Notes under the pieces: generated by a model
What the model was told of the DNA's origin: nothing
Database searches by the model: none
What the model saw: only the letters and a program-made list of their open reading frames with translations
Translations under genes and position numbers: made by a program
Assembly: GCF_020171805.1 (NCBI RefSeq)
Contig: NZ_JAIVAF010000003.1
Span: 124,001-188,000, forward strand
DNA length: 64,000 bases
Direction: 5' to 3'
From: Guptibacillus algicola
GTDB taxonomy: Bacteria > Bacillota > Bacilli > Bacillales > Guptibacillaceae
Part shown: in pieces, positions 52,582 through 61,021 of the stretch
Numbering within the stretch: the first letter of the stretch is position 1
Layout: each line of letters begins with the position of its first letter

Positions 52582-53400
52582 TTATATCAAACTCTCCCTT
52601 TTTTGAATGATGGATAAGATAATATCAGCTGTCTCTTCAATCGCTTTATTCGAAACATCGATCACAGGACATCCGATTCGTTTCATAATGTTTTCAGCGC
52701 TGGTCATTTCATCAAAAATTCGTTCGAGTGATGCATAATTGGCTGAGTTCGTTAATCCGAGACTCTTCAATCGTTCTTTTCGAATTTCATATAGCTTCTC
52801 AGGTGAAATCATGAGTCCAATGCATTTTTTCCTCGGTACGTTAAAAAGTTCTTCTGGAGGTGGGACTTCTGGAATGAGCGGGATATTCGCTACTTTATAT
52901 TGCTTGTTGGCTAAATACATCGAGAGAGGAGTCTTCGATGTTCGAGATACCCCAACGAGAACGATGTCTGCGTTCTTGAGTCCCCAGACTTCCTGCCCGT
53001 CATCGTATTTCACCGCAAACTCAATCGCTTCCACCCGTTTAAAATAGTTCTCATCTAGCTTTCGCATTTGACCTGGTTGACGTTGAGGCTGCATATTAAA
53101 TTTCTGGGTGAATGCGTCCAAGAGTGGCTGCATTAAATCAACCGCAATCACGTCTTCCGCTTCGGCACTTTCGTCTAAATAGTGCTTTAAGTCTTCTAAA
53201 ACGATGGTGTACGCAATGATCGAATGATTGTACTTCGCAACAGTAATGACATTGTTAATATCCTGTTTGTCTTCTACATAAGAAAAGTGCTTAATATAGA
53301 CTTCCTGCCCGAAAAACTGTGTGGCCACAGCCTTTACTAGAATTTCAGCTGTTTCTCCGACTGAATCTGATACGACATATACGGTCTCTTTATTCGTCAC
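52582..53400 (-). CDS. PPDK regulatory kinase/phosphotransferase (YqfL-like)
   Basis: 272 residues, DUF299/PSRP family. P-loop VGVSRTSKTPLSMYLANKQY near 147-166, start TVYVVSDSVGETAEILVKAV. The protein phosphorylates (using ADP) and dephosphorylates the active-site Thr of PPDK, switching it off and on. The GTG at 53400 has AAGGAG 7 bases upstream; TTG 53406 is too close to that site. It is directly followed by ppdK, confirming the partner. Confidence 0.93.
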   Translation of the reverse strand: MTNKETVYVVSDSVGETAEILVKAVATQFFGQEVYIKHFSYVEDKQDINNVITVAKYNHSIIAYTIVLEDLKHYLDESAEAEDVIAVDLMQPLLDAFTQKFNMQPQRQPGQMRKLDENYFKRVEAIEFAVKYDDGQEVWGLKNADIVLVGVSRTSKTPLSMYLANKQYKVANIPLIPEVPPPEELFNVPRKKCIGLMISPEKLYEIRKERLKSLGLTNSANYASLERIFDEMTSAENIMKRIGCPVIDVSNKAIEETADIILSIIQKRESLI

Positions 53401-53573
53401 GATCAAACTCCTTCTCTTTTAAAATTCAGCGCCTTGGGTGCTATGTAGCGACAAAATACGTTAAAATTCAACAATATAACACACTATTCGTTTTTGTTCG
53501 TTAAATGTGATGTACTAATTAATTTATAGTATAACATTATTGGTGGTTTTGTGTACCTAAAAAGTAGGGATGG

Positions 53574-54102
53574 ATGATAAGGCTACCCTTTCTAGTCATG
53601 TTAAAGATGCTGTTTCAAACCATCCGATTGAGAGTGCATCAATTAGCTCTCTCAACGCTCACCACCAAATTCGAAAAATCTCTTGGATCGTCTGATGAAC
53701 AAGGGAATTATGGGATTCAAGTCGAATCAGGTGAGAATAGGAATATTGTATTTTAATCAGTAAGAGTGGTTATATACCTGTTGAAAATCAAAGCATTACA
53801 TTAGAAGTAATCGAAGAAAAATTCCTTGAAACAATTCTGCAGATTCCAAGTGAGTATAAAGGAAGAACGGGCGGGGTTATAAAAGGACATGTATATTATA
53901 AGGCATATAATGGAGGAATGATTCCTAGGGCTCTCATATAGTAAGAGAATTTTTCAATGCGAGGTCTGGAGAACCGCTATATGAAGCAGAAACCAGCCAA
54001 GCCGGTTATGCAAAGATAAAAGTGTACACGAAAAGTGGTTATAGAGAATTGAACAAGGTGCCATTAAACCGGTCAATACGATTGAATAGTTCAACACAAT
54101 GA
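53574..54102 (+). pseudogene. Frameshifted, decayed gene
   Basis: Pieces of a coherent protein lie in different frames: LSSHVKDAVSNHPIESASIS, then YGIQVESGENRNIVF, then SGYIPVENQSITLEVIEEKF and LETILQIPSEYKGRTGGVIK (stop at 53939-53941), then GEPLYEAETSQAGYAKIKVY and SGYRELNKVPLNRS (stop at 54100-54102). No piece is long enough to function alone. The original family is not recognised. Confidence 0.5.
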
Positions 54103-54569
54103 AAAAATCGATGGAAGGGAAAGGGATCTACCTTCCATTTTTTACTAAGAAGGGACTGGATTTAGTGTTTCTAAGAAAAGCGATTAAGATAGAGAAGAGT
54201 GCTTTTAGAAAAACAGTCCTACAAACAACAAATTTTACACTATGGATCTTCATTCTTTCCATCCTGTTTCTTCTTGGAAATCTTCTCTTGAAAGTAAGTA
54301 CATACGGTATAGAGACGGGGATGAGAAGTACAGCTCTTACATTTGACATGTTATCAAAACCTCTCTTTTCACCATTGATATGGTCGTCTGAACCCAAGAG
54401 CAATGTCCTTCATTTTGTCGTGAACTTTAGTGTGTATTACTTCTTGTTCACTTTAGGATTTTGGATGAAACAGTATTTTAAAGTGGTTGGAACAGTTTTA
54501 TTGTTGGTCTTTTTTATCGCTACGGGTATTTGGTATTATGTATATATTGTAAGCAACTCTGTGATTTGA
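54099..54569 (+). CDS. Hypothetical membrane protein, 156 aa
   Basis: A basic N-terminus of ~45 residues is followed by three hydrophobic segments (LWIFILSILFLLGNLLL, HFVVNFSVYYFLFTLGFW, VGTVLLLVFFIATGIWYYV). It starts at the end of the decayed gene, overlapping it by a few bases, with no clear ribosome-binding site for ATG 54099. Could be a real gene or part of the same decayed locus. Not recognised. Confidence 0.45.
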   Translation: MKKSMEGKGIYLPFFTKKGLDLVFLRKAIKIEKSAFRKTVLQTTNFTLWIFILSILFLLGNLLLKVSTYGIETGMRSTALTFDMLSKPLFSPLIWSSEPKSNVLHFVVNFSVYYFLFTLGFWMKQYFKVVGTVLLLVFFIATGIWYYVYIVSNSVI

Positions 54570-54641
54570 TTTTGTGATTAGTCATAGTTATTAAGATATT
54601 TTCATATTCGGTCAACAGCAAGCCCAACATAACAATAAAAA

Positions 54642-54667
54642 GAGCATCAAATAAAAATTTGATGCTC
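54642..54667 (-). terminator. Terminator of the potassium channel gene
   Basis: GAGCATCAAAT pairs with ATTTGATGCTC, followed on the minus strand by TTTTTAT. Confidence 0.75.
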
Positions 54668-54725
54668 AATTATCTATGCATTCTCACTTTTTATGCTCTA
54701 AAACTGAACTACTTAGTTCGTTATC

Positions 54726-55457
54726 CTATCCTTTCTTCATCTTCCTTATCTGCCGCACAATCTCTTCGTAATCCTCATCGGTAAGCTCTGGGTACTCATC
54801 AATTTTGTTATGAACATAGGTGAGTTCCGGTGGGAGCACCTTCTTCCGTTTTGTAATCATCGAGGCAACAGTACCTGTCACGATACCGATCAATGATATC
54901 CCAACAAGCATATAGAAAATCGCGATGATTCTACCAATACCTGTGACAGGGTAGAGATCTCCGTAGCCAACAGTCGTAGTCGTCACGATGACCCACCAGA
55001 GTGCATCTCCATAGTGCTCGAATTCTGGTTCTAACCACACCATCGGCAAGGAGGCGATGAACATGGATGCGATGAGAAGGATGATGTATCTGTCTACGTT
55101 TAATCGGCTGAATACTTCATTCAAGGACGACTTCCGTTTCTTAATGATCGCAAGTAAGCGCAAAACACGAAAGAGCCGGATCAATCGTGCGGACTGAAAG
55201 ATTTCGCCGAGTGGGATGATCGCAATTAATTCTAGTACATTGGTTTTGACGAATTCTACCTTATTATTACTCACCACAAAACGTGTAACATAATCGATCA
55301 CTAAGATTCCCCAGATGAACCAGTCTAAGCTGTAGTTTGTATCGACGATGATGGAATAGACCACTAGGGAAGCAAGTGTGACTTCATAAATGATATGTAA
55401 TCTTCCGGCGGTGTTTGAAGTGATGAATCGGTTGAAAAAATCTTTCAGAGAAATCAC
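54726..55457 (-). CDS. Voltage-gated-type potassium channel
   Basis: 243 residues. Four N-terminal helices include an S4-like stretch with regularly spaced arginines (SARLIRLFRVLRLLAII). A pore helix and selectivity filter follow (TTTTVGYGDLYPV) and then a last helix (IIAIFYMLVGISLIGIVTGT). This is the six-helix Kv-like architecture of bacterial Kch/KvAP channels without a large C-terminal RCK domain. Conducts K+ across the membrane. Confidence 0.9.
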   Translation of the reverse strand: MISLKDFFNRFITSNTAGRLHIIYEVTLASLVVYSIIVDTNYSLDWFIWGILVIDYVTRFVVSNNKVEFVKTNVLELIAIIPLGEIFQSARLIRLFRVLRLLAIIKKRKSSLNEVFSRLNVDRYIILLIASMFIASLPMVWLEPEFEHYGDALWWVIVTTTTVGYGDLYPVTGIGRIIAIFYMLVGISLIGIVTGTVASMITKRKKVLPPELTYVHNKIDEYPELTDEDYEEIVRQIRKMKKG

Positions 55458-55535
55458 CCCACATGTCGTTATATTAGTTGATCGGGAACTTTTTTAGGTG
55501 AGGCATTCTTATTTGTAAGCTTAGACCGTGCTGGC

Positions 55536-55742
55536 TTAGCCACCGAAGAAAAAGTCCAAGATATTCCCGGCTTTTGATGCGTCTTTCGAATAAAATTCAG
55601 AGTACCCACAGTTTTTGCAGTAGACTACTTTGAACTTATTGTTCTGGACATCAAGGAATTTGGCTACTCCTGCACCGGTCATCGCCACTTCTTTTTGCCC
55701 AGCATCTGTGCTTCCGCATTTGAGACAGCCTTTTTGACTCAT
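55536..55742 (-). CDS. Zinc-ribbon protein, 68 aa
   Basis: Two CxxC pairs, CLKCGSTD and YCKNCGYSEF, form a zinc ribbon. The middle MTGAGVAKFLDVQNNKF and the C-terminal NILDFFFGG are typical of the small Firmicute zinc-ribbon family. Possible nucleic-acid or metal role; no function known. Convergent/adjacent to the channel gene on the same strand. Confidence 0.8.
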   Translation of the reverse strand: MSQKGCLKCGSTDAGQKEVAMTGAGVAKFLDVQNNKFKVVYCKNCGYSEFYSKDASKAGNILDFFFGG

Positions 55743-55893
55743 TGCTAACAGCTCCTCTTAAGTGAATATTCATTGTTAAGCAGCTTATCGTATGAATAAC
55801 TGTACTTAACTTCTATATGTATTCTAACATGTAGAGATCATAATCTACTTGTCTACCCTTTTACTTTCTACATTGATTGGTTTATAATTGAAG

Positions 55894-55962
55894 TGTTGCA
55901 AAATGCATAAGGGTTAGAATCTACTTAGGATTTGAAGAATTGAACCGACTTATTTTGCAACA
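55894..55962 (+). promoter_or_regulatory. TTGCAACA/TGTTGCAA motifs upstream of larE
   Basis: TGTTGCAAAATGCA at 55894-55907 and TTTTGCAACA at 55953-55962 form a widely spaced inverted pair upstream of larE. TTGCAACA-type motifs recur at 60773-60790 and 60985-60999 upstream of the acid-sugar kinase gene. They are candidate binding sites of the regulator at 58935. Confidence 0.5.
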
Positions 55963-56040
55963 TTTTTTTATAACACTATTGAAAACGGTTACAGATAGAC
56001 GGTGAGTGTTTGTTTCATAAGCAGGAGAGGGGATGAACTG

Positions 56041-56859
56041 GTGTTAGAACATAAATATGAACATTTGAAAGCGATTTTACGTGACATGAAGAGTGTAGTC
56101 GTCGCGTTTTCTGGCGGCGTCGATAGTACGTTCCTATTAAAAGTAGCGATCGATGAACTCGGAAAAGAGAACGTTCTTGCGGTGACGGCCGATTCAGAGA
56201 CGTATCCGAGCAGTGAGTTAGAAGAAGCGAAGGAGCTTGCGGTGCTGATCGGTGCTCATCATCAAGTAATCGAAACGTCTGAACTTGCGATTCCTGGGTA
56301 TACCCAAAACGACGAAAATCGGTGCTATTTCTGTAAGAACGGCTTGTTTGAAGAAGTGATGCCGATTATGAAAGAAAAGGGATTCGAGAATGTTGTTTAC
56401 GGGCTGATTGCTGATGATATGAGTGAATACCGTCCAGGAGCTCGTGCTGCGAAAGAGCATAGCGTTCGTGGTCCCCTTCAAGAAGCTGAATTTTATAAAG
56501 AAGATATTCGTACACTTTCCAAAGCATTGAATCTCCCGACGTGGGAGAAGCCATCGTTCGCGTGTCTATCTTCTCGAATCGCGTATGGTGAAGAGATTAC
56601 GCAGGAGAAATTGACGAAGGTCGATAAGTCAGAAGCTTATGTGAAGAGTCTTGGTATTCGACAAGTTCGTGTTCGAACACATGGAGATATGGCGCGGATT
56701 GAAGTTGAGCCGAAGGATATGCAGATGGTAATGGATAATCACCGCAGCATCTCAAAGAAACTGCAGTCGTTCGGATATAAATATGTGACGATCGATCTTG
56801 ATGGATACAAGAGTGGAAGCATGAACAAGGTTCTAGAAGTTGAACATTCTACAATTTGA
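56041..56859 (+). CDS. larE: LarE, ATP-dependent sulfur transferase for nickel-pincer cofactor
   Basis: 272 residues, PP-loop ATPase: VVVAFSGGVDSTFLLKVAID near 18-37. LarE adenylylates the biosynthetic intermediate from LarB and inserts sulfur. Cys 175, in SFACLSSRI, aligns with the sacrificial cysteine of Lactobacillus LarE. An additional CYFC pair at ~95/98 gives three cysteines, the set expected for the iron-sulfur-cluster LarE type that recycles sulfur; that reading is inference. The GTG at 56041 is favoured over GTG 56002, which lacks a site. Confidence 0.9.
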   Translation: MLEHKYEHLKAILRDMKSVVVAFSGGVDSTFLLKVAIDELGKENVLAVTADSETYPSSELEEAKELAVLIGAHHQVIETSELAIPGYTQNDENRCYFCKNGLFEEVMPIMKEKGFENVVYGLIADDMSEYRPGARAAKEHSVRGPLQEAEFYKEDIRTLSKALNLPTWEKPSFACLSSRIAYGEEITQEKLTKVDKSEAYVKSLGIRQVRVRTHGDMARIEVEPKDMQMVMDNHRSISKKLQSFGYKYVTIDLDGYKSGSMNKVLEVEHSTI

Positions 56860-56876
56860 AGAAGAGGTGGTTCACT

Positions 56877-57644
56877 ATGAGAGAGAAGAACGTAGATGAC
56901 GTTCTAAAGCGTGTGAAGGAAGGGAGTCTTGAGGTTGATGAAGCGAAGGACCTTCTTTCGAAGTTTGAAGATATCGGGTTTGCGAAGGTCGACCATCAGA
57001 GAGAAGAGCGAACAGGGTTTCCTGAAGTCGTGTATGGAGAGGGAAAGACTCCTGAACAGATGATTGACATCCTATCTTCACTTAAGCGACATACTAATCG
57101 CGTTCTAGCGACAAGGATTTCGCCTGAGAAGGCATTGCTTGTTATGAATGAAGTTGATGATCTTACATACAACGATGCTGCACGAACGCTGTACTGGAAG
57201 CATCCAGAGGAGCCTGAAGTTCTGTATGGTGGGTACATCGCTGTTGTTTGTGGAGGTACATCGGATCTGCCAGTTGCTGAAGAAGCAGCTGTGACTGTAG
57301 AAGCGTTCGGAGCATCGGTGAAACGAATTTATGATGTTGGTGTGGCAGGCATCCATCGCCTTTTTCATCACCTAGATGAGATCGAGAACGCAACTGTTGC
57401 GATTACGGTTGCTGGGATGGAAGGCGCACTTACGAGTGTGGTTGGAGGCTTGATAAGTAATCCGATCGTAGCTGTGCCGACAAGCATTGGATACGGTGCG
57501 AACTTCCAGGGGCTGTCTTCACTACTCTCCATGCTTAACGCTTGTTCACCTGGAATCAGCGTGATGAACATTGATAATGGCTTTGGAGCAGGGTACTATG
57601 CGACATTAATTCATAAAAATCATCGTGATACGATAATCGAATAG
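56877..57644 (+). CDS. larB: LarB, nicotinate-adenine-dinucleotide carboxylase/hydrolase
   Basis: 255 residues. The N-terminal helical part (VDDVLKRVKEGSLEVDEAKD) is followed by a PurE-like carboxylase core: FPEVVYGEGKTPEQ, VVCGGTSDLPVAEEAA, VAGMEGALTSVVGGL and VPTSIGYGANFQGLSSL. LarB carboxylates and cleaves nicotinic acid adenine dinucleotide, the first step of nickel-pincer synthesis. ATG 56877 follows GAAGAGGTGG, 17 bp after larE. Confidence 0.93.
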   Translation: MREKNVDDVLKRVKEGSLEVDEAKDLLSKFEDIGFAKVDHQREERTGFPEVVYGEGKTPEQMIDILSSLKRHTNRVLATRISPEKALLVMNEVDDLTYNDAARTLYWKHPEEPEVLYGGYIAVVCGGTSDLPVAEEAAVTVEAFGASVKRIYDVGVAGIHRLFHHLDEIENATVAITVAGMEGALTSVVGGLISNPIVAVPTSIGYGANFQGLSSLLSMLNACSPGISVMNIDNGFGAGYYATLIHKNHRDTIIE

Positions 57645-57656
57645 GTGGGGAAGAAG

Positions 57657-58409
57657 ATGAAAACATTATACCTTGATTGCTTTTCTGGCATTAGCGGAGA
57701 TATGACGATCGGAGCGCTTCTCGATCTAGGCGCAGATCTCTCCGTTCTTGAGCGTGACATTGCGAAGCTCGACATCGAGTCAGAATATAAATTAGAAACG
57801 TATAAAGTAGTTAAGCAGGGTGTTTCTGCGACGAAGTTTGATGTGTTGCTTACGCATGAGGAGGTTGATCACCACCATCACCATGGTCATGATCACCATC
57901 ATCATCGCCATTACACAGACATCGTCGAGATGATTAAGAATGCTGAACTGAATGAGAACGTGACGACGATGGCGCTCTCGGTTTTTGAGAAGATTGGACG
58001 TGCTGAAGCGAAAATACATAACATGCCGTTTGAAAAGGTCCATTTCCATGAAGTAGGGGCTGTCGACTCGATCGTTGATATCGTTGGGGCGTGTATTCTG
58101 ATCGATTCGTTAGATGTGACAACGATCGTCTCATCTCCTGTTCCAGTAGGAAACGGACGTATTCTCATCGCGCACGGTGTGTATCCAGTTCCTGCACCTG
58201 CAACGTTAGAGTTGTTAAAAGGTATGCCCATTGAAAAGACGGATATTAGAGGTGAACTCACAACGCCTACAGGTGGTGGACTCTTAGCAGCACTTGCGAC
58301 GGGTTTTGGACCGATGCCTTCATTTGTTGTTGAGTCGGTTGGATACGGTGCGGGGACGAAAGATTTCCCCAATCATCCTAACGTCCTTCGAGCTGTATTA
58401 GGAAGATAG
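57657..58409 (+). CDS. larC1: LarC N-terminal part (LarC1), nickel insertion
   Basis: 250 residues matching the first domain of LarC: YLDCFSGISGDMTIGALLDL, KVHFHEVGAVDSIVDIVGAC, then VPAPATLELLKGMPIEKTDI and ELTTPTGGGLLAALATGF. A histidine-rich loop (HHHHHGHDHHHHRHY, ~70-85) should bind nickel. LarC inserts Ni using CTP. It ends TAG 58407-58409 just before larC2, which is in a different frame. ATG 57657 after AGGTGGGGAAG. Confidence 0.92.
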   Translation: MKTLYLDCFSGISGDMTIGALLDLGADLSVLERDIAKLDIESEYKLETYKVVKQGVSATKFDVLLTHEEVDHHHHHGHDHHHHRHYTDIVEMIKNAELNENVTTMALSVFEKIGRAEAKIHNMPFEKVHFHEVGAVDSIVDIVGACILIDSLDVTTIVSSPVPVGNGRILIAHGVYPVPAPATLELLKGMPIEKTDIRGELTTPTGGGLLAALATGFGPMPSFVVESVGYGAGTKDFPNHPNVLRAVLGR

Positions 58410-58431
58410 TGAAGAAAGGAGGTCGGTTTTA

Positions 58432-58908
58432 ATGTCGCAGCACTTTTCGCATGCGGAAGAACATATCGATGGTGAAATGTTGAAAGTCGAAGTGAACCTT
58501 GATGACATGCCTGGTGAATGGCTTGGGTATGTGATGGAGAAATTGTTTGATTGCGGAGCGAACGATGTCTTTTATTCATCGATCTATATGAAGAAAAACC
58601 GTCCTGCTATATTGCTTCAGTTATTATGCGACAGCGAGAGGCTGGATGAGATCAAACGTGTGCTTTTCACCGAGACGACGACGTTTGGAATCCGCTACTA
58701 TCCCATTTCTGTTCATCGCTTGGAGCGAACATTCCATCGTATAGATACGAAATGGGGGTCTGTTACGATCAAGCGCGGTGTTCATAGAGCAGAGGTCGTC
58801 GAAAATGCACCTGAATACGAGGATTGTAAAGAGATTGCGGAGAAGTTTGGGGTGCCGATCAAAGAGGTATATCGCGTCGTGTGGGAGAAACTCCGTGACA
58901 ATGAATAG
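58432..58908 (+). CDS. larC2: LarC C-terminal part (LarC2), separate gene
   Basis: 158 residues corresponding to the second LarC domain, which is fused in most species: VEVNLDDMPGEWLGYVMEKL, YSSIYMKKNRPAILLQLLCD, LFTETTTFGIRYYPI and a final EYEDCKEIAEKFGVPIKEVY. It lies in another frame, 22 bp after the larC1 stop, with its own AGGAGG 9 bases before ATG 58432. In Lactobacillus plantarum the two halves are joined by programmed frameshifting; here independent initiation looks sufficient. Confidence 0.9.
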   Translation: MSQHFSHAEEHIDGEMLKVEVNLDDMPGEWLGYVMEKLFDCGANDVFYSSIYMKKNRPAILLQLLCDSERLDEIKRVLFTETTTFGIRYYPISVHRLERTFHRIDTKWGSVTIKRGVHRAEVVENAPEYEDCKEIAEKFGVPIKEVYRVVWEKLRDNE

Positions 58909-58934
58909 GAATTTAAACCAGAAGGTGAAACGAT

Positions 58935-60707
58935 ATGATTAAAGCATTAGTAATTGCCCCCTATGAGGGGCTAATCGAAATCATGCGGGAGATTGATGTA
59001 GACGTTGATGATTTCGAGATACATACCGAGCTCGGTAACTTGTATGAAGGTGTAGAGGTTGCAAAACAGTATGAGAAGCGTGGTTTCGACATGATCATTA
59101 GCCGTGGAGGAACTGCGTCTTTAGTTCAGGAAGTTGTGTCGATTCCTGTTATCGATATACAAGTTTCAGGGTATGACATTCTCAGGCTTTTGACCCTCGT
59201 GAAGGGCTTTTCTGGAAAAGCTGCCATCGTAGGTTTCCCGAATATCTCCCAAGGTGCATCGACCATTTGTAATTTACTAGATCTTGATATCAATACGCTT
59301 ACGATCGAAAAAGACCATGAAGTTGAGGATCGGCTGAAGAGCTTAAAGGAAGAGGGCTATGAAGTCGTAATCGGTGACGTGGTAACGGTGGAAGCTGCGA
59401 AGCAGCTCGGCATGAACGGTGTTTTGATTACGTCGGGTAAAGAAGCCGTGATGGAGGCATTAGATGAAGCAAGACGAGTGTTTGGACTTTTTTCTAGACT
59501 GTATAAAGAGGTGTCGCTCTATCAGTCGATCATCGATTCTGATGAACGCTTGATCGGTGTGATGGATAAGGAAGGGAAACTTATCTGTTCGAATCATTGC
59601 TTCAAAAAGGAATTTTCTCAAGAGAAGGTCGAGAACTCATCTGATATCACGGATATCGTTAAGAAGACAACGTCTGAGGTAGAGCAAAATAAGATTGTGA
59701 CGCTTAACAATCAGATCTGGCATCTGTCGACGAGCTATTCGGACGAGCGGGTGATTTTGTATGTGGAGAAAGCCTTTCCTAACCAAACGGATGAAGTCAC
59801 TGACGAGCGAAAGCAGTATGCGATAGAAGTGGTGACCGCTGTGCCTCACCTTCTATTAACTGGTAAAAGCAATCAGATGCAGGACGTAATCAAACAGGTT
59901 GAGAAATATAGTCGAATGGACGAGCCGCTTTGGGTCATTGGTGAAACCGGTAATGGTAAAGATTCAGTCGCTCAGTCAATCTATTTAAAAAGTAAACGAA
60001 ACAACGAACCTTTCATCACGGTCAATTGTGAATTGCTGAAGGAAGGTCAGCTCATAGAATTAATCGATGATCATTTCTTCACGAACCATGCAGAGGGAAT
60101 CGTCTATCTGAAGCGAATCGATCGATTAGATCTTCAATCACAGAAAGAACTATACCACTATCTCAGAACGGAAACAGGTAAGATGCCAAGATTCGTCGTG
60201 TCTTCAAAAGAAGAGCTTAGAATCGATGAGCATGATGCGACAATCGATCATGATTTGTTCACGGTACTAGCACGATTGATCATCTATATTCCGCCTTTGA
60301 GAGAACGTGTACAGGACATCGAGAATTTGATACCCGTATTTATATCTGAATTTCATTCGAAATATGGAAAGCAAATCGTCGGAGTCAGACCAGATGCGAT
60401 GAACGAACTAAAAGAATACGATTGGCCGCGTAACGTCGATCAGCTGAAGCAAGTAATCGAGCAACTAGTTCTTCATTCAAATTCGTATTATATTGAGAAA
60501 GAAGCGGTTCAGACCTTGATCGAGCTATTAAAACAGCGACCGAGAGTGGACGAAGGTGCGAGTAGTTCGATTGAAATCAATGGTTCCTTAAAAGATATCG
60601 AGAAGAAAATCATCCAAAAAGTTCTGGAGGAAGAGGACATGAATCAATCCAGGGCTGCGAAACGTCTTGGAATTAACCGATCGACGCTATGGCGCAAGCT
60701 TAAATAA
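58935..60707 (+). CDS. PrpR_N-type AAA+ regulator lacking the sigma-54 GAFTGA loop
   Basis: 590 residues. N-terminal PrpR_N sensor domain (~1-195: FDMIISRGGTASLVQEVVSI, AAIVGFPNISQGASTICNLL), a PAS-like middle (IGVMDKEGKLICSNHCFKKE), then an AAA+ domain with altered Walker A GETGNGKDSVAQ. The segment that should carry GAFTGA is shortened and absent. The C-terminal Fis-type HTH is MNQSRAAKRLGINRSTLWRK. It resembles PrpR/RocR regulators but probably does not activate sigma-54 polymerase. It likely controls the lar and kinase-TRAP genes in response to a carboxylic acid. ATG 58935. Confidence 0.85.
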   Translation: MIKALVIAPYEGLIEIMREIDVDVDDFEIHTELGNLYEGVEVAKQYEKRGFDMIISRGGTASLVQEVVSIPVIDIQVSGYDILRLLTLVKGFSGKAAIVGFPNISQGASTICNLLDLDINTLTIEKDHEVEDRLKSLKEEGYEVVIGDVVTVEAAKQLGMNGVLITSGKEAVMEALDEARRVFGLFSRLYKEVSLYQSIIDSDERLIGVMDKEGKLICSNHCFKKEFSQEKVENSSDITDIVKKTTSEVEQNKIVTLNNQIWHLSTSYSDERVILYVEKAFPNQTDEVTDERKQYAIEVVTAVPHLLLTGKSNQMQDVIKQVEKYSRMDEPLWVIGETGNGKDSVAQSIYLKSKRNNEPFITVNCELLKEGQLIELIDDHFFTNHAEGIVYLKRIDRLDLQSQKELYHYLRTETGKMPRFVVSSKEELRIDEHDATIDHDLFTVLARLIIYIPPLRERVQDIENLIPVFISEFHSKYGKQIVGVRPDAMNELKEYDWPRNVDQLKQVIEQLVLHSNSYYIEKEAVQTLIELLKQRPRVDEGASSSIEINGSLKDIEKKIIQKVLEEEDMNQSRAAKRLGINRSTLWRKLK

Positions 60708-60772
60708 AAGCTTGCGTCTATATTTTTGTAAAGAAAAAGTAAAACACAGTGAAAAATGCGGTAAGTGTTACA

Positions 60773-60999
60773 ATTTGCAACATTTTATAGTTTGACAAAC
60801 CCTTAAAGTGAAAATAATTCGCTTAATTTTGAAATTTATACGGAGAATGTATTGTTAAATGCAACGCTTTCATTTACTATAATAAATGTAAGCGTTTTAA
60901 TATGTTTGAAAATAAAACACGTTCGGTTTTCGGCTATGTAGAAAAGTCTCTTCATACCGCTTTTCAAATGAGCCAATGAAATGAATTGCAACACTATAG
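60773..60999 (+). promoter_or_regulatory. Control region of the kinase-TRAP operon with TTGCAACA motifs
   Basis: ATTTGCAACATTTTATAG at 60773-60790, ATGCAACG at 60859-60866 and ATTGCAACACTATAG at 60985-60999 repeat the motif found before larE. The gap 60708-61021 has no gene. Confidence 0.55.
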
Positions 61000-61021
61000 T
61001 GGAAAGGGGGGAGAAGCGGGT

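Noticed and set aside
57844-58049. Minus-strand frame rich in Met/Val across larC1
   Set aside because: It is the antisense of the histidine-rich loop of larC1.
58402-58431. Programmed +1 frameshift joining larC1 and larC2
   Set aside because: The AGGAGG lies downstream of the possible slip site, and larC2 has its own start, so separate initiation explains the arrangement; kept only as an alternative.
60773-60790. Sigma-54 -24/-12 promoter before the kinase operon
   Set aside because: TTTGCA fits a -12 element, but no GG at the -24 position is seen, and the regulator lacks GAFTGA.
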